Position numbers and translations under genes: made by a program. Source: Clostridia bacterium (GTDB taxonomy: Bacteria > Bacillota > Clostridia > Oscillospirales > CAG-272). Taken from it: 63,824 nt of DNA. The notes beneath the pieces are model-generated. The model made no database searches. It had not been told where the DNA came from and was given only the letters and a program-made list of their open reading frames with translations. Position 1 is the first letter of the stretch, and the number at the start of each line of letters is the position of its first letter. The stretch is taken from the NCBI GenBank assembly GCA_017503105.1, contig JAFVTS010000031.1, forward strand, positions 1 through 63,824. The letters are read 5' to 3'. This document shows positions 33,598-42,423 of this stretch, in pieces.

Positions 33598-34265
33598 AGC
33601 TTCACCACCTTGTACCCGATCCCGCGCATCGTAACTATTTTGAAATCGGGGCTGTCGCCGAATTTTTCTCGAAGTCTGCCTATATGTACGTCGACCGTGT
33701 GCGTGTCTGCGTCCGATGAATAGCCCCATATGTCGTCCATCAGCTGCTGGCGCGTGAATATCTTCCCGGGGTACGCTGCCATCTTATATAAGAGCATAAA
33801 TTCCTTTTGCGGCAGAATAAGGCTTTCCTTCGGCGTCGTGACCGTCAGAGAGTCTATCTCAAGGATAGTCGACCCTATCACCTGGCGCCTCTCGCTTATC
33901 ATTTGCGCGCGGCGCAAAAGAGCACCGACTCTTAAAGAAAGCTCTCTTATGTTGATGGGCTTTACCATATAATCGTCACTGCCCGACATAAAGCCGCGCT
34001 CCATCTCGTCGAAGGCGTCCTTCGCGGTTATCATAAGCACGGGCGTGGTGTAGCCCGCGTCGCGCAGAGCTCTGACGAGCTCGTGACCGTCCATAACGGG
34101 CATCATTATATCCGAAATTATTACGTCGAAATAGCCGACGTCGAGCGCGTCGAGCGCCTCCTTGCCGTTTGAAACGCCCGTGACCGCGTAGCCGTCCTTC
34201 GTCAGCACCCGCTCAAAAAGCCTCCTCAGCTCCTTGTCGTCCTCCGCTATAAGTATCTTGAACAT
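33594..34265 (-). CDS. OmpR/PhoB-family response regulator
   Basis: A 223-residue regulator. ATG 34265 (MFKILIAEDDKELRRLFE) is chosen over a longer frame. Receiver domain with acidic DD pair, phosphoacceptor Asp in DVIISDIMMPVMDG, Thr/Lys in MITAKDAFD and MVKPI, and a C-terminal winged helix (FTRQQLMDDIWGYSSDADTHT, VDVHIGRLREKF). Overlaps the kinase start, so the pair is coupled. Divergent promoter pair with the GyrB-like gene. Confidence 0.93.
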   Translation of the reverse strand: MFKILIAEDDKELRRLFERVLTKDGYAVTGVSNGKEALDALDVGYFDVIISDIMMPVMDGHELVRALRDAGYTTPVLMITAKDAFDEMERGFMSGSDDYMVKPINIRELSLRVGALLRRAQMISERRQVIGSTILEIDSLTVTTPKESLILPQKEFMLLYKMAAYPGKIFTRQQLMDDIWGYSSDADTHTVDVHIGRLREKFGDSPDFKIVTMRGIGYKVVKL

Positions 34266-34302
34266 AACCCCTCCGAGTGACAAAACTTTTATATTTCCTC
34301 TA

Positions 34303-34331
34303 TTATACACCCCAAAATGTCAAAATTCAAT
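34303..34331 (-). promoter_or_regulatory. Promoter of the two-component operon
   Basis: Minus-strand TTGAAT (34331-34326), 17-base spacer, TATAAT (34308-34303). Confidence 0.65.
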
Positions 34332-34384
34332 ACCAAATAAGTGAACATTCTTATAAAAGCCCGCGAGATGCTTGTTTTCGATTC

Positions 34385-34413
34385 TTGACAAATAAAAAAG
34401 CTTGTGTTATAAT
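34385..34413 (+). promoter_or_regulatory. Promoter of the GyrB/ParE-like gene
   Basis: Perfect TTGACA, 17-base spacer and TATAAT, 44 bases before ATG 34457. Confidence 0.85.
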
Positions 34414-34456
34414 TAAATTTAGGAAAAAATGCGATAATGCCGAAACGGAGGAAAAA

Positions 34457-36454
34457 ATGGCTGTAAAGACCGCAAAAAAAGGTGAATACGATAACCAAAG
34501 CATCAAAAGTCTTAAAGGTGCTGACAGAGTCAGAAAAAGACCTGCCGTCATCTTCGGCTCGGACGATCTTACGGGATGTCAGCATTCGTTTATAGAAATA
34601 CTCGCGAACTCCGTCGACGAGGCGCGCGAGGGCTTTGGCGACAAGATAATAGTAAAAAAGTTTCTTGACCTTTCCATTGAGGTCGAGGACTTCGGCAGAG
34701 GCGTGCCGCTCGGATATAACGAAAAAGAGAAGAGATGGAATTGGGAGCTCGTCTTCTGCGAGCTTTACGCGGGCGGTAAGTACGACAACAACGACGGCGA
34801 TTCCGCCTACGAGTTCTCCCTCGGTCTTAACGGCCTTGGCGCGACGGCGACGCAGTATTCGTCGGCTTATATGAACGTCAAGTCGTATAACGGACAGACC
34901 CTCTCGGAGATGAACTTCAAATCGGGAAATCCCGTCGGCAAGCTTGAGGTCTCCGATATAGAAAAGGGAATGAAGAAGCGCGGCACGATAATCAGGTGGC
35001 TGCCCGATCTTAAGGTATTCAAGGAGATCGACATTCCGAAGGACTTCCTTGAGGCAACGCTCAGGCGTCAGGCTTTCGTAAACGCGGGTATCCATTTCTA
35101 TCTTGAGGTGGAGGTGGAGCGCGGAAAGTTTGAAAAGCAGGAGTTCTACTATCAGAACGGCGTTCAGGACTATATCGCGGAGATAACCGAGGGCATCGCT
35201 ATGACCTCGCCCGTCATATGGCGCATAGAAACGAAGGGCAGAGACCGCGAGGATATGAAGGACTATAAGCTCAAAGCCGAGGTCACCTTCTGCTTTGCAA
35301 AGACGGGAATGGCGGAATATTACCACAACTCGTCCTTCCTTGAGTATGGCGGCGCCCCCGATAAGGCGGTGAAAAGCGCCTTCGCTTACGCAATAGACAA
35401 GCACATCAAGGCACAGAACAAGTACGCAAAGGGCGAGTCGAAGATCGGCTTTGCCGACATTGCGGACAACCTTGCGGTCATAGTCAACTCCGCCTCGACG
35501 CAGACGTCTTACGAAAACCAGACGAAAAAGGCTATAACCAACGCCTTTATCCAAAAGGCACTGACGGAGTTCATAAAGACGAATCTCGATATTTATCTTA
35601 CGGAAAACAAGACGGCAGCGGCGGCTATCATAGGTCAGGTGCTCGTAAATATGCGCGCGCGTGAGACCGCGGAGAAAACGAAGATAGATATAAAGAAGAA
35701 GCTCTCGGGCAACGTGATGGACGTTTCGAACAGAGTAGAGAAGTTCGTCCCCTGCAGGTCGAAGGACCCCGAGCTTCGTGAGGTCTATATAGTTGAGGGA
35801 GATTCGGCAATGTCAAGCTGTAAGCTCGGCAGAAACGCCGATTTCCAGGCGATAATTCCCATACGAGGAAAAACGCTCAACTGTATGAAGAGCTCTTACG
35901 ATAAGATCTTCGCGAGCGATATAATAATTGACCTTCTGAAGGTCATAGGCTGCGGAGTCGAGGTAAAGTCGAAAAAATCGGACGTTTCCGCCTTTGATTA
36001 CAACGCGCTCAAATGGAACAAAATAATCATATGCACCGATGCTGACGAGGACGGTTATCATATAAGAACGCTGCTTCTGACTATGTTCTGCCGCCTGCTC
36101 CCGACTCTTATAGAGAAGGGGAAGATCTTCATCGCCGAGTCGCCTCTTTACGAAATAAATTCGGGCGGGGAGACCTACTTCGCTTACGATGAAAAGGAAA
36201 AGACGGAGATCCTCTCAAAGCTCGGAAGCAAAAAATACACCATTCAGCGCTCAAAGGGTCTTGGTGAGAACGAGCCCGATATGATGTGGCGGACGACGAT
36301 GTGTCCGCAGACGAGAAGGCTCATCGCCGTTACCCCGACCGATGCCGAAGAAACGGCAAGGATGTTCGACGTCCTCCTTGGCGACGCGCTTGCCGAGAGA
36401 AAGAAATTCATCACCGAAAACGGTCACAGATACGTCAAGGACGCGGACGTATAA
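34457..36454 (+). CDS. Divergent type II topoisomerase B subunit (GyrB/ParE-like)
   Basis: A 665-residue ATPase subunit. GHKL motifs are EILANSVDEAREG, VEDFGRGVPLGYN (DxGRGxP kept) and GLNGLGATATQYSS in place of the usual GLHGVG. The TOPRIM domain has VEGDSAMSSCKLGR, PIRGKTLNCMKSS and TDADEDGYHIRTLLL (usual DADVDGSHIR). Start taken at ATG 34457, five bases after GGAGGA; an open frame runs 60 codons further upstream through the promoter. No gyrA or parC partner follows; the next gene is gpmI. It is probably a second, specialised B subunit, since these motif changes exceed what housekeeping GyrB tolerates. Confidence 0.85.
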   Translation: MAVKTAKKGEYDNQSIKSLKGADRVRKRPAVIFGSDDLTGCQHSFIEILANSVDEAREGFGDKIIVKKFLDLSIEVEDFGRGVPLGYNEKEKRWNWELVFCELYAGGKYDNNDGDSAYEFSLGLNGLGATATQYSSAYMNVKSYNGQTLSEMNFKSGNPVGKLEVSDIEKGMKKRGTIIRWLPDLKVFKEIDIPKDFLEATLRRQAFVNAGIHFYLEVEVERGKFEKQEFYYQNGVQDYIAEITEGIAMTSPVIWRIETKGRDREDMKDYKLKAEVTFCFAKTGMAEYYHNSSFLEYGGAPDKAVKSAFAYAIDKHIKAQNKYAKGESKIGFADIADNLAVIVNSASTQTSYENQTKKAITNAFIQKALTEFIKTNLDIYLTENKTAAAAIIGQVLVNMRARETAEKTKIDIKKKLSGNVMDVSNRVEKFVPCRSKDPELREVYIVEGDSAMSSCKLGRNADFQAIIPIRGKTLNCMKSSYDKIFASDIIIDLLKVIGCGVEVKSKKSDVSAFDYNALKWNKIIICTDADEDGYHIRTLLLTMFCRLLPTLIEKGKIFIAESPLYEINSGGETYFAYDEKEKTEILSKLGSKKYTIQRSKGLGENEPDMMWRTTMCPQTRRLIAVTPTDAEETARMFDVLLGDALAERKKFITENGHRYVKDADV

Positions 36455-36511
36455 TCATCTTAAAAATCAAAAAAACAAAATATAATTTAAAGCAGAAAGG
36501 CAAAAAAGAAA

Positions 36512-38164
36512 ATGGCACAGCTTAAAAGATCCGCAAAGTTCGAGGGCGTCGAGGGACCTCTTCTTACCATCGTTATGGACGGCGTAGGTATCGCTCCCGA
36601 TAACGGCGCGAACGCAGTAGCGGCAGCAAACACTCCCACCCTTGACAGACTTATGAAGACTTATCCGACCCTTGCCATCAAGGCTCACGGAACCGCCGTA
36701 GGTCTTCCTTCGGATGACGATATGGGCAACTCCGAGGTCGGACACAACGCAATAGGCGCAGGTCAGGTATTCGCCCAGGGCGCAAAGCTCGTTTCTCAGT
36801 CGATAGAAACGGGTAAGCTCTTCGCGGGTGAGGCTTGGAAAGAGATAACGGGCGGCGTTGTTTCGAACGGCTCGACTCTTCATTTCCTCGGTCTTTTCTC
36901 CGACGGAAACGTTCACTCCCACATCGACCATCTCAAGGCTCTTATAGAGGGTGCGAAGCGTGACGGAGTAAAGCGCGTGAGAGTGCACATCCTTCTTGAC
37001 GGACGTGACGTCGGTGAGACGAGCGCGCTCGATTACGTGTGCCCCTTTGAGGAATATATAGCGGGTCTTCGTTCTCCCGATTTTGATATTATGATAGCTT
37101 CGGGCGGCGGACGTATGACGTGCACGATGGACCGCTACGGCGCAAACTGGGGTATGGTCGATCTCGGATGGAAGACTCACGTTCTCGGTGAGGGCAGACA
37201 GTTCGCGACGGCTGAGGAGGCTATCACCGCTTACAGAAACGAAACCAAGGTCATCGACCAGGATCTTCCTCCCTTCGTTATCGCGAAGGACGGTGTGCCC
37301 GTAGGAACTGTCGAGGACGGCGACGGCGTGATATTCTTCAACTTCCGCGGCGACAGAGCTATTGAGATCTCTACCGCGTTTGAGGCGGGCGCTGATTTTG
37401 ATAAATTTGACAGAAAGAGAGTTCCCGCAGTTCTTTACGCAGGTATGCTTGAGTACGACGGCGACCTTCACATTCCTTCCCGTTACCTCGTAAATCCCCC
37501 CGAGATCACCAACACTATGACCGAGTATCTCGTAAGCGCCGATGTTACTCAGCTTGCTATCTCCGAAACTCAGAAGTACGGTCACGTTACCTATTTCTGG
37601 AACGGAAACAAATCGGGCAAGTTCTCCGAGGAGCTTGAGACCTATATCGAGATACCCTCCGACGTCGTTCCCTTTGAGCAGCGTCCTTGGATGAAGTGCG
37701 CCGAAATAACCGACAAGCTCATCGAGTGCCTGCGCTCGGGCAAATATAAGTACCTTCGCGTAAACTTCCCGAACGGAGATATGGTCGGTCACACGGGCTC
37801 ATTCCTTGCGACCCAGTGCTCTATGGAAGCACTTGACCTTCAGCTGGCGAGAATTCTCGCGGTCGTCGACGAGCTCCACGGCGCGGCTCTTATAACCGCA
37901 GACCACGGCAACGCTGACGAGATGTACGAGCTTGACAAGAAGACGGGCGCTCCCAAGGCGGGAAAGGACGGCTCCTTCAAGGCAAAAACGAGCCACACGC
38001 TTAACCCCGTGCCCTTCATCGTCTACGACAATTTCTCGGCTGATAAGTACACCGTGAAGCTCGGAAGAGAGGACTTCGGTCTTTCCTCCATCGCGGCGAC
38101 CACCGTCAATATGCTCGGATTTGAGGCACCAGAGATCTGGGACGAGTCGATGATCGAGCTTTGA
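36512..38164 (+). CDS. gpmI: 2,3-bisphosphoglycerate-independent phosphoglycerate mutase
   Basis: A 550-residue glycolytic enzyme that interconverts 3- and 2-phosphoglycerate through a phosphoserine. N-terminal metal Asp in LTIVMDGVGIAP, phosphoacceptor Ser in DMGNSEVGHNA, later ITADHGNADEMY and KTSHTLNPVPF supply the remaining metal ligands. Slightly longer than the usual 510 residues. RBS AGAAAGG. Strong codon bias toward C/T-ending codons fits high expression. Its own terminator follows at 38196. Confidence 0.94.
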   Translation: MAQLKRSAKFEGVEGPLLTIVMDGVGIAPDNGANAVAAANTPTLDRLMKTYPTLAIKAHGTAVGLPSDDDMGNSEVGHNAIGAGQVFAQGAKLVSQSIETGKLFAGEAWKEITGGVVSNGSTLHFLGLFSDGNVHSHIDHLKALIEGAKRDGVKRVRVHILLDGRDVGETSALDYVCPFEEYIAGLRSPDFDIMIASGGGRMTCTMDRYGANWGMVDLGWKTHVLGEGRQFATAEEAITAYRNETKVIDQDLPPFVIAKDGVPVGTVEDGDGVIFFNFRGDRAIEISTAFEAGADFDKFDRKRVPAVLYAGMLEYDGDLHIPSRYLVNPPEITNTMTEYLVSADVTQLAISETQKYGHVTYFWNGNKSGKFSEELETYIEIPSDVVPFEQRPWMKCAEITDKLIECLRSGKYKYLRVNFPNGDMVGHTGSFLATQCSMEALDLQLARILAVVDELHGAALITADHGNADEMYELDKKTGAPKAGKDGSFKAKTSHTLNPVPFIVYDNFSADKYTVKLGREDFGLSSIAATTVNMLGFEAPEIWDESMIEL

Positions 38165-38195
38165 TCTTAAGCAGTTTTTCGGCAAAATATACAAG

Positions 38196-38234
38196 TATGG
38201 CACTATGTAACTATGCATAGTGCCATATTTTCTA
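38196..38234 (+). terminator. Terminator of gpmI
   Basis: Perfect 12-bp stem TATGGCACTATG / CATAGTGCCATA on an eight-base loop, then TTTT. Confidence 0.85.
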
Positions 38235-38293
38235 TATTTTTATTGAAAGTATATAAAAAATACACTAATAGTTCATACTTTGGAAACAAATAA

Positions 38294-38308
38294 GTGATAC
38301 AATATCAC
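38294..38308. promoter_or_regulatory. Perfect palindrome, possible operator
   Basis: GTGATA, three bases, TATCAC in the 140 bases before the 38378 gene. No regulator can be named. Confidence 0.3.
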
Positions 38309-38377
38309 CGCTTTATATGTTGCACCAAATTTTGGGAATGCAATATTCTGTTATTAAATGCATATACGGAGGTTTGT

Positions 38378-38728
38378 ATGATTTCACTGAACGTGGAAGT
38401 AAAGCATAACACCTTTGGCAAGGGAGCCGTCGTAGACTGCCAGGGGAAGTATATGAAGGTAAGGTTCGCGAATGCGGAAAAGACGTTCGTCTATCCCGAC
38501 GCGTTTGAAAAATTCCTTACTCTTGCGGACGGAACCGTCAGCAGCGATATCCTTGCTGACATCGAGGAGGTCAAAAAGCAGAAAAAGGCTTTGCTTGACA
38601 AGAAGACCGAGGAGCAGCTTCACACGATGACTCACGGAATAGTTATCCCCGGTAAGGAGCTTCTTTCGCTCGAGAGCAACGAGTCTTTTGAGAGCAGACT
38701 TAAAAACACCGAGCCCGAGGAGCTTTGA
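38378..38728 (+). CDS. Small protein with FGxGxV beta-barrel-like domain
   Basis: A 116-residue cytoplasmic protein. ATG 38378 follows ACGGAGG. The start VEVKHNTFGKGAVVDCQGKY, then KVRFANAEKTFVYPDAF, fits the small 'VxHxxFGxGxV' barrel seen at the C-terminus of UvrD-type helicases and in stand-alone Firmicutes proteins. The rest (60-116) is helical and charged (EEVKKQKKALLDKKTEEQL). Function unknown; it may bind nucleic acid. Confidence 0.75.
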   Translation: MISLNVEVKHNTFGKGAVVDCQGKYMKVRFANAEKTFVYPDAFEKFLTLADGTVSSDILADIEEVKKQKKALLDKKTEEQLHTMTHGIVIPGKELLSLESNESFESRLKNTEPEEL

Positions 38729-38736
38729 TTCGTTTT

Positions 38737-38774
38737 AAAAAGACATGATGATTTTTCGGTCCTCATGTCTTTTT
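38737..38774 (+). terminator. Terminator just upstream of the PL8-like gene
   Basis: Perfect 12-bp stem AAAAAGACATGA / TCATGTCTTTTT. Only 20 bases remain before the next ATG, so the PL8-like gene must depend on readthrough or conditional termination. Confidence 0.8.
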
Positions 38775-38794
38775 ATCGTTGAAAGGGAGATAAA

Positions 38795-40540
38795 ATGTTT
38801 GATAGCATATTGAAAATATACCGCAAAGAGCTTTTGGACGGAAAGCTTCAGAGCTTGCTTGCAAATATTGACGGTAAAGAAGAGATACTTCCGAAGATCA
38901 AAGAGGACGGGAGCACTGCCCGTCTTTGCTTTTCCGATATAAATTACGCGACTCAGGATAGGGCGGCGTGGGATGCTTGCAGGCATCTTTTCCGTCTTAA
39001 ATCGCTTGCGCTTGCTTATAAGAAGGGGGACGGGAGCATAAAGCCCGAAACGCTTCTTTCGCTTCTTGATTTTTGGCTTGAGCGCGATCCCGTTTGCCTG
39101 AATTGGTGGTATAATATGATAGGCGTGCCGGGCGAGCTCGGTACGGTCGCGGTCCTTCTTTGGGACGAGCTTGACGCAGATCGACGCGTTCTCCTTCTCT
39201 CAAGACTTTCGCGCGGCGTAATTTTCATAAGAAACAGAATGATCCCGTGGGAGCGTTGCAAGGGAGCGAATATGCTCTGGGTCGCGTTTATCACTATGAC
39301 TTACGCTATCCTTGCGCGTGACGCTTCGCTATTTGAGCTTTCCGTAAAGCTCGCCGAGGGCGAGGCTGATTTTGACAACGAGCAGGGAATGCAGCCCGAC
39401 GGCTCGTTCTTCCAACACGGAAAAAGGCTCTACTCGGGTGGCTACGGCAGAAGCTATATCAAATCCTTAGCGCCCCTCATTCATTTTGCGGGGATGACGC
39501 CCTACGCTTTTTCAAAAGAAAAGCTTGAAAACGTGATGACCCACGTCTTCGGACTTAAATATATGATGAACCGCGGATGTTTTGACCACGCGGTAACGGG
39601 CAGGGAATACGTAAGACGGGGCGCCCCTATGAGCGTTAGCACTCTTATTCCCGCGCTCCGACTCATCGCCGACACGCCCGACTGCCCGAGACACGAGGAG
39701 CTTCTCGAATTTATCGACTCGCTTGAATCGGGCGGGTCGACCTTCGACGGCGTGCGTCTTTTTGAGCGCGCGGCGTATCTCACGATGTGCCGTGACGGAG
39801 TTTTCATCTCTCATAAGAGCGCGGCACCCGATATTCTGCACGCGGAGATAATAAACGGCGAGAACGTTCTAGGCTATAATTTCTCCTACGGCACAAACAC
39901 CGCGGTCCTTTCGACGGGCACGGAGTACGCGAGAGCGATACCTGCTTACGATTACGGCTTGATACCGGGAACGAGTATGCCTTATATGACCGAAGACGAG
40001 CTTCTGGCGGTAGAGGATTTCAGCTTAAGAGCTCCCACCGTTGAGAATTACAAGACCTTCTCGGACGGTGACGTCGCGCTGACCCGCACGACCGTTACTC
40101 ACGAGGGTGTCAGCGCGACCGTCGCGGCGTTTGCGACTCCATACGGAATGATAATTCTCGGAAACTCCCTTTCCGACGCCCTCGGCAGAGAAATTATTAC
40201 CACGGTGGAGCAGTGCGCCTGCTCGGGCGAGATCAAGCTCTCCGATGACGAGATAATACACGGCTCTGTCAGATACAGAGTGCTTGACAAAAGCTCAAAG
40301 CTCGTCGGTACGCGTGAGCTTAAAAAAGGCTCTTATCGCCGCAACCGCCTCGTCGAGTCTGATGAGGTGTTCGAGTGCGATATGCTGACCGTGACTCTTG
40401 ACAGGCGCGGAGCAGATTCTTACGCGTACGTAATAGCGCCCGTAAGCGTCGATACTCGCGGAATTTTTGTAATTCGCAACGATAAAACGGAGCAGAGTAT
40501 AAAATTGCCCGACGGCAGGGTGCTTTCTGTCGGCATTTAA
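38795..40540 (+). CDS. Cytoplasmic PL8-like polysaccharide lyase
   Basis: A 581-residue member of the hyaluronate/chondroitin/xanthan lyase family. Helical barrel motif NWWYNMIGVP (103-112), catalytic-type Asn159 in KGANMLW, and His208 with a nearby Tyr (213 or 217) in PDGSFFQHGKRLYSGGYG match the beta-elimination machinery. The family is usually secreted and 700 or more residues; this one has no signal peptide and a shortened C-terminal beta region, which suggests work on imported unsaturated oligosaccharides. RBS GGGAG. It stands apart from the second PL8-like gene at 60139 and is placed before the DUF92 fusion gene. Confidence 0.8.
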   Translation: MFDSILKIYRKELLDGKLQSLLANIDGKEEILPKIKEDGSTARLCFSDINYATQDRAAWDACRHLFRLKSLALAYKKGDGSIKPETLLSLLDFWLERDPVCLNWWYNMIGVPGELGTVAVLLWDELDADRRVLLLSRLSRGVIFIRNRMIPWERCKGANMLWVAFITMTYAILARDASLFELSVKLAEGEADFDNEQGMQPDGSFFQHGKRLYSGGYGRSYIKSLAPLIHFAGMTPYAFSKEKLENVMTHVFGLKYMMNRGCFDHAVTGREYVRRGAPMSVSTLIPALRLIADTPDCPRHEELLEFIDSLESGGSTFDGVRLFERAAYLTMCRDGVFISHKSAAPDILHAEIINGENVLGYNFSYGTNTAVLSTGTEYARAIPAYDYGLIPGTSMPYMTEDELLAVEDFSLRAPTVENYKTFSDGDVALTRTTVTHEGVSATVAAFATPYGMIILGNSLSDALGREIITTVEQCACSGEIKLSDDEIIHGSVRYRVLDKSSKLVGTRELKKGSYRRNRLVESDEVFECDMLTVTLDRRGADSYAYVIAPVSVDTRGIFVIRNDKTEQSIKLPDGRVLSVGI

Positions 40541-40563
40541 ATCTATGAAAGAACGGAACTAAA

Positions 40564-42012
40564 ATGACAGTCCTGAAAGGCTATTTGATAGGCGCGGTGT
40601 ACGCCGCCGTCTGTCTGCTTTTTTCCACGCTTCTTTACAAGCTTGGAATATCTAAAAAATATACGCGAAAGACCGTGCACATACTCATCGGCTTTGAGTG
40701 GATAATTTTAAATCATTACATAGGTCCATCCTATCACCTCTTGATAATATGCTTATCGTTTCTCGCGTTGCTTATTTTCACTTACAAAAAAGGGCTTATG
40801 CAAATGATCTCCTCGGATGCGGATAACGCACCGGGAACGGTGTATTTCTGCGTTTCGATGAGCGTGATGTCGCTCGTATCGTGGCTTCGCCCCGAATTTA
40901 TGCTGCCGTTCGGAATAGCGGTATTCTGTACCTCGCTCGGCGACGGCTTTGCGGGCGTCGTGGGGCAGGCGGTGCGCCGTTTCAATCCGCATATATGGCA
41001 GAGCAAAACGCTATTCGGAACTCTCGCAAGCTTCATATTCTCCTTTGGCGTTTGCGCGGTGTTTGATAATATCTATGCGCTCGGGATTCCTCTTTGGGGC
41101 TTGGTGTCACTTGCCCTTACGGGGGCGGTGCTTGAGCTTGTGACGGGGGCGGGGCTTGATAACGTCACCCTACCTCTCGGTACGTTTTTGCTCTCTTATC
41201 TTCTGATCTTCAGAAGCGCCGCTTTGATTGAATATATAGTGCCTGTTCTCTTGACGCCGCTTCTTTTGGGAATAGTTATAAAGCGCCGTATTCTGACACC
41301 CGTCGGAACGGCTTTTGCCGTTATCCTCGACCTTGCGGTGAGCCTTGCTTTTGGAAATATGGGCTTCTTAATGATGGCTCTATTCCTGTGCGGCGGTGTT
41401 CTAATTGATAAAATAAAGAGAAAATTCGTGGCAGAAGGCGACGGACTTGAAAAGAAAGATGACAAGACCCGCGACGCCTATCAGGTGCTTGCAAACGGTG
41501 CGCTCGCCTTCGTATTTTCCGCTTTGTACCTTGCTTTTAATAACGAAGCCTTTCTTTTCGCTTTTATGGCAGCGGCGGCGGAAGCGTTTTCGGACACGGC
41601 GGCGTCGGGCTTCGGCTCACTCTCGCGCGGCGCGTTCGATCTTTTCAAAATGCGAAGAATTGAAAAGGGAATGAGCGGCGGAATGTCATTGATAGGCACG
41701 CTTGCCTCTCTCCTCGGAGCGGCTTTGACGGCGCTCATACCATTTGCTTTCGGCGTTATTCGGCTGCGCGGATTCCTTCTCGTCGTCATTTGCGCGTTCT
41801 CGGGCGCCCTCTTCGATAGCTTCTTGGGCTCGCTCGTTCAGGTGAAATACAGATGCGGAATGTGCGGGAAGCTTACGGAAAGTCCCGTGCACTGCGGTGA
41901 TAAGTGCGCGAAGGTGTCGGGCATTTCCTTCGTTAATAACGATGCGGTTAATTTCGTAAGCTCTTTGTTCGCTTCGGCTCTCGCGATAATATTTTACGTT
42001 TATTTGCTTTAA
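40564..42012 (+). CDS. Fused polyprenol kinase-like and DUF92 membrane protein
   Basis: A 482-residue polytopic membrane protein. The N-terminal half (1-210, RKTVHILIGFEWI, GIAVFCTSLGDGFAGVVG, SKTLFGTLASF) resembles dolichol/phytol kinases (VTE5 type, CTP- or ATP-dependent). The C-terminal half (about 245-482, FMAAAAEAFSDTAASGFGSL, GMSGGMSLIGTLASLLGAAL) is DUF92, the family of the plant phytyl-phosphate kinase VTE6. The two steps would turn an isoprenoid alcohol into its diphosphate, here in one chain. A four-Cys site (RCGMCGKLTESPVHCGDKC) lies before the last helix, likely zinc-binding. It starts 23 bases after the PL8-like stop. Confidence 0.75.
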   Translation: MTVLKGYLIGAVYAAVCLLFSTLLYKLGISKKYTRKTVHILIGFEWIILNHYIGPSYHLLIICLSFLALLIFTYKKGLMQMISSDADNAPGTVYFCVSMSVMSLVSWLRPEFMLPFGIAVFCTSLGDGFAGVVGQAVRRFNPHIWQSKTLFGTLASFIFSFGVCAVFDNIYALGIPLWGLVSLALTGAVLELVTGAGLDNVTLPLGTFLLSYLLIFRSAALIEYIVPVLLTPLLLGIVIKRRILTPVGTAFAVILDLAVSLAFGNMGFLMMALFLCGGVLIDKIKRKFVAEGDGLEKKDDKTRDAYQVLANGALAFVFSALYLAFNNEAFLFAFMAAAAEAFSDTAASGFGSLSRGAFDLFKMRRIEKGMSGGMSLIGTLASLLGAALTALIPFAFGVIRLRGFLLVVICAFSGALFDSFLGSLVQVKYRCGMCGKLTESPVHCGDKCAKVSGISFVNNDAVNFVSSLFASALAIIFYVYLL

Positions 42013-42123
42013 AATAATAATAATTTAAGCGTTTTGCTCCTATTCTTTTTTATCTGATTTGGAAAAAACTTCTTATCATAAACTCGGATATGCGTGACAG
42101 AATAATAACAGAGTCAAGAAAAC

Positions 42124-42174
42124 GCGAGCCTCACTTTGAAAACGGGGAGCGCAAACGTTTTCGGTATGGCTCGC
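42124..42174 (+). other. Two-tier hairpin in the leader of the spore protein gene
   Basis: GCGAGCC/GGCTCGC (7 bp) encloses GAAAACG/CGTTTTC (7 bp), 33 bases before the ATG at 42208. It could be a terminator on the minus strand or an mRNA-stabilising element; there is no T run on the plus strand. Confidence 0.5.
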
Positions 42175-42207
42175 TAATACAGATAAAAAAAGAGGAGATC
42201 AGATCTT

Positions 42208-42408
42208 ATGTCTAAGAGCAAGGTTAACGTGCCCGAGGCAAGAGCGGCACTTGACAAGTTTAAGATGGAGGCAGCTAACGAAGTTGGCGTTACCCTTAAG
42301 CAGGGTTACAACGGCGACCTCACCTCTAAGCAGGCAGGTAGCGTTGGCGGTCAGATGGTAAAGAAGATGGTTGAGTCCTACGAGAACTCCATCAAGAACA
42401 ACGGCTAA
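42208..42408 (+). CDS. Alpha/beta-type small acid-soluble spore protein
   Basis: A 66-residue DNA-binding protein that saturates the spore chromosome and protects it from UV. The two family blocks are present: EARAALDKFKMEAANEVGV and GYNGDLTSKQAGSVGGQMVK, the first containing the E-V-G germination protease site. RBS GAGGAG. It shows that the host makes spores; transcription is expected from sigma-G in the forespore, but I could not pick a convincing sigma-G promoter. It is monocistronic with its own terminator. Confidence 0.95.
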   Translation: MSKSKVNVPEARAALDKFKMEAANEVGVTLKQGYNGDLTSKQAGSVGGQMVKKMVESYENSIKNNG

Positions 42409-42423
42409 TTTCAAAAAAACGAA

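Noticed and set aside
34289-35554. 421-codon minus-strand frame
   Set aside because: Antisense to the GyrB/ParE-like gene and its promoter; no RBS or motif.
36467-37792. 441-codon minus-strand frame
   Set aside because: Complete antisense of gpmI, whose catalytic motifs are intact on the plus strand.
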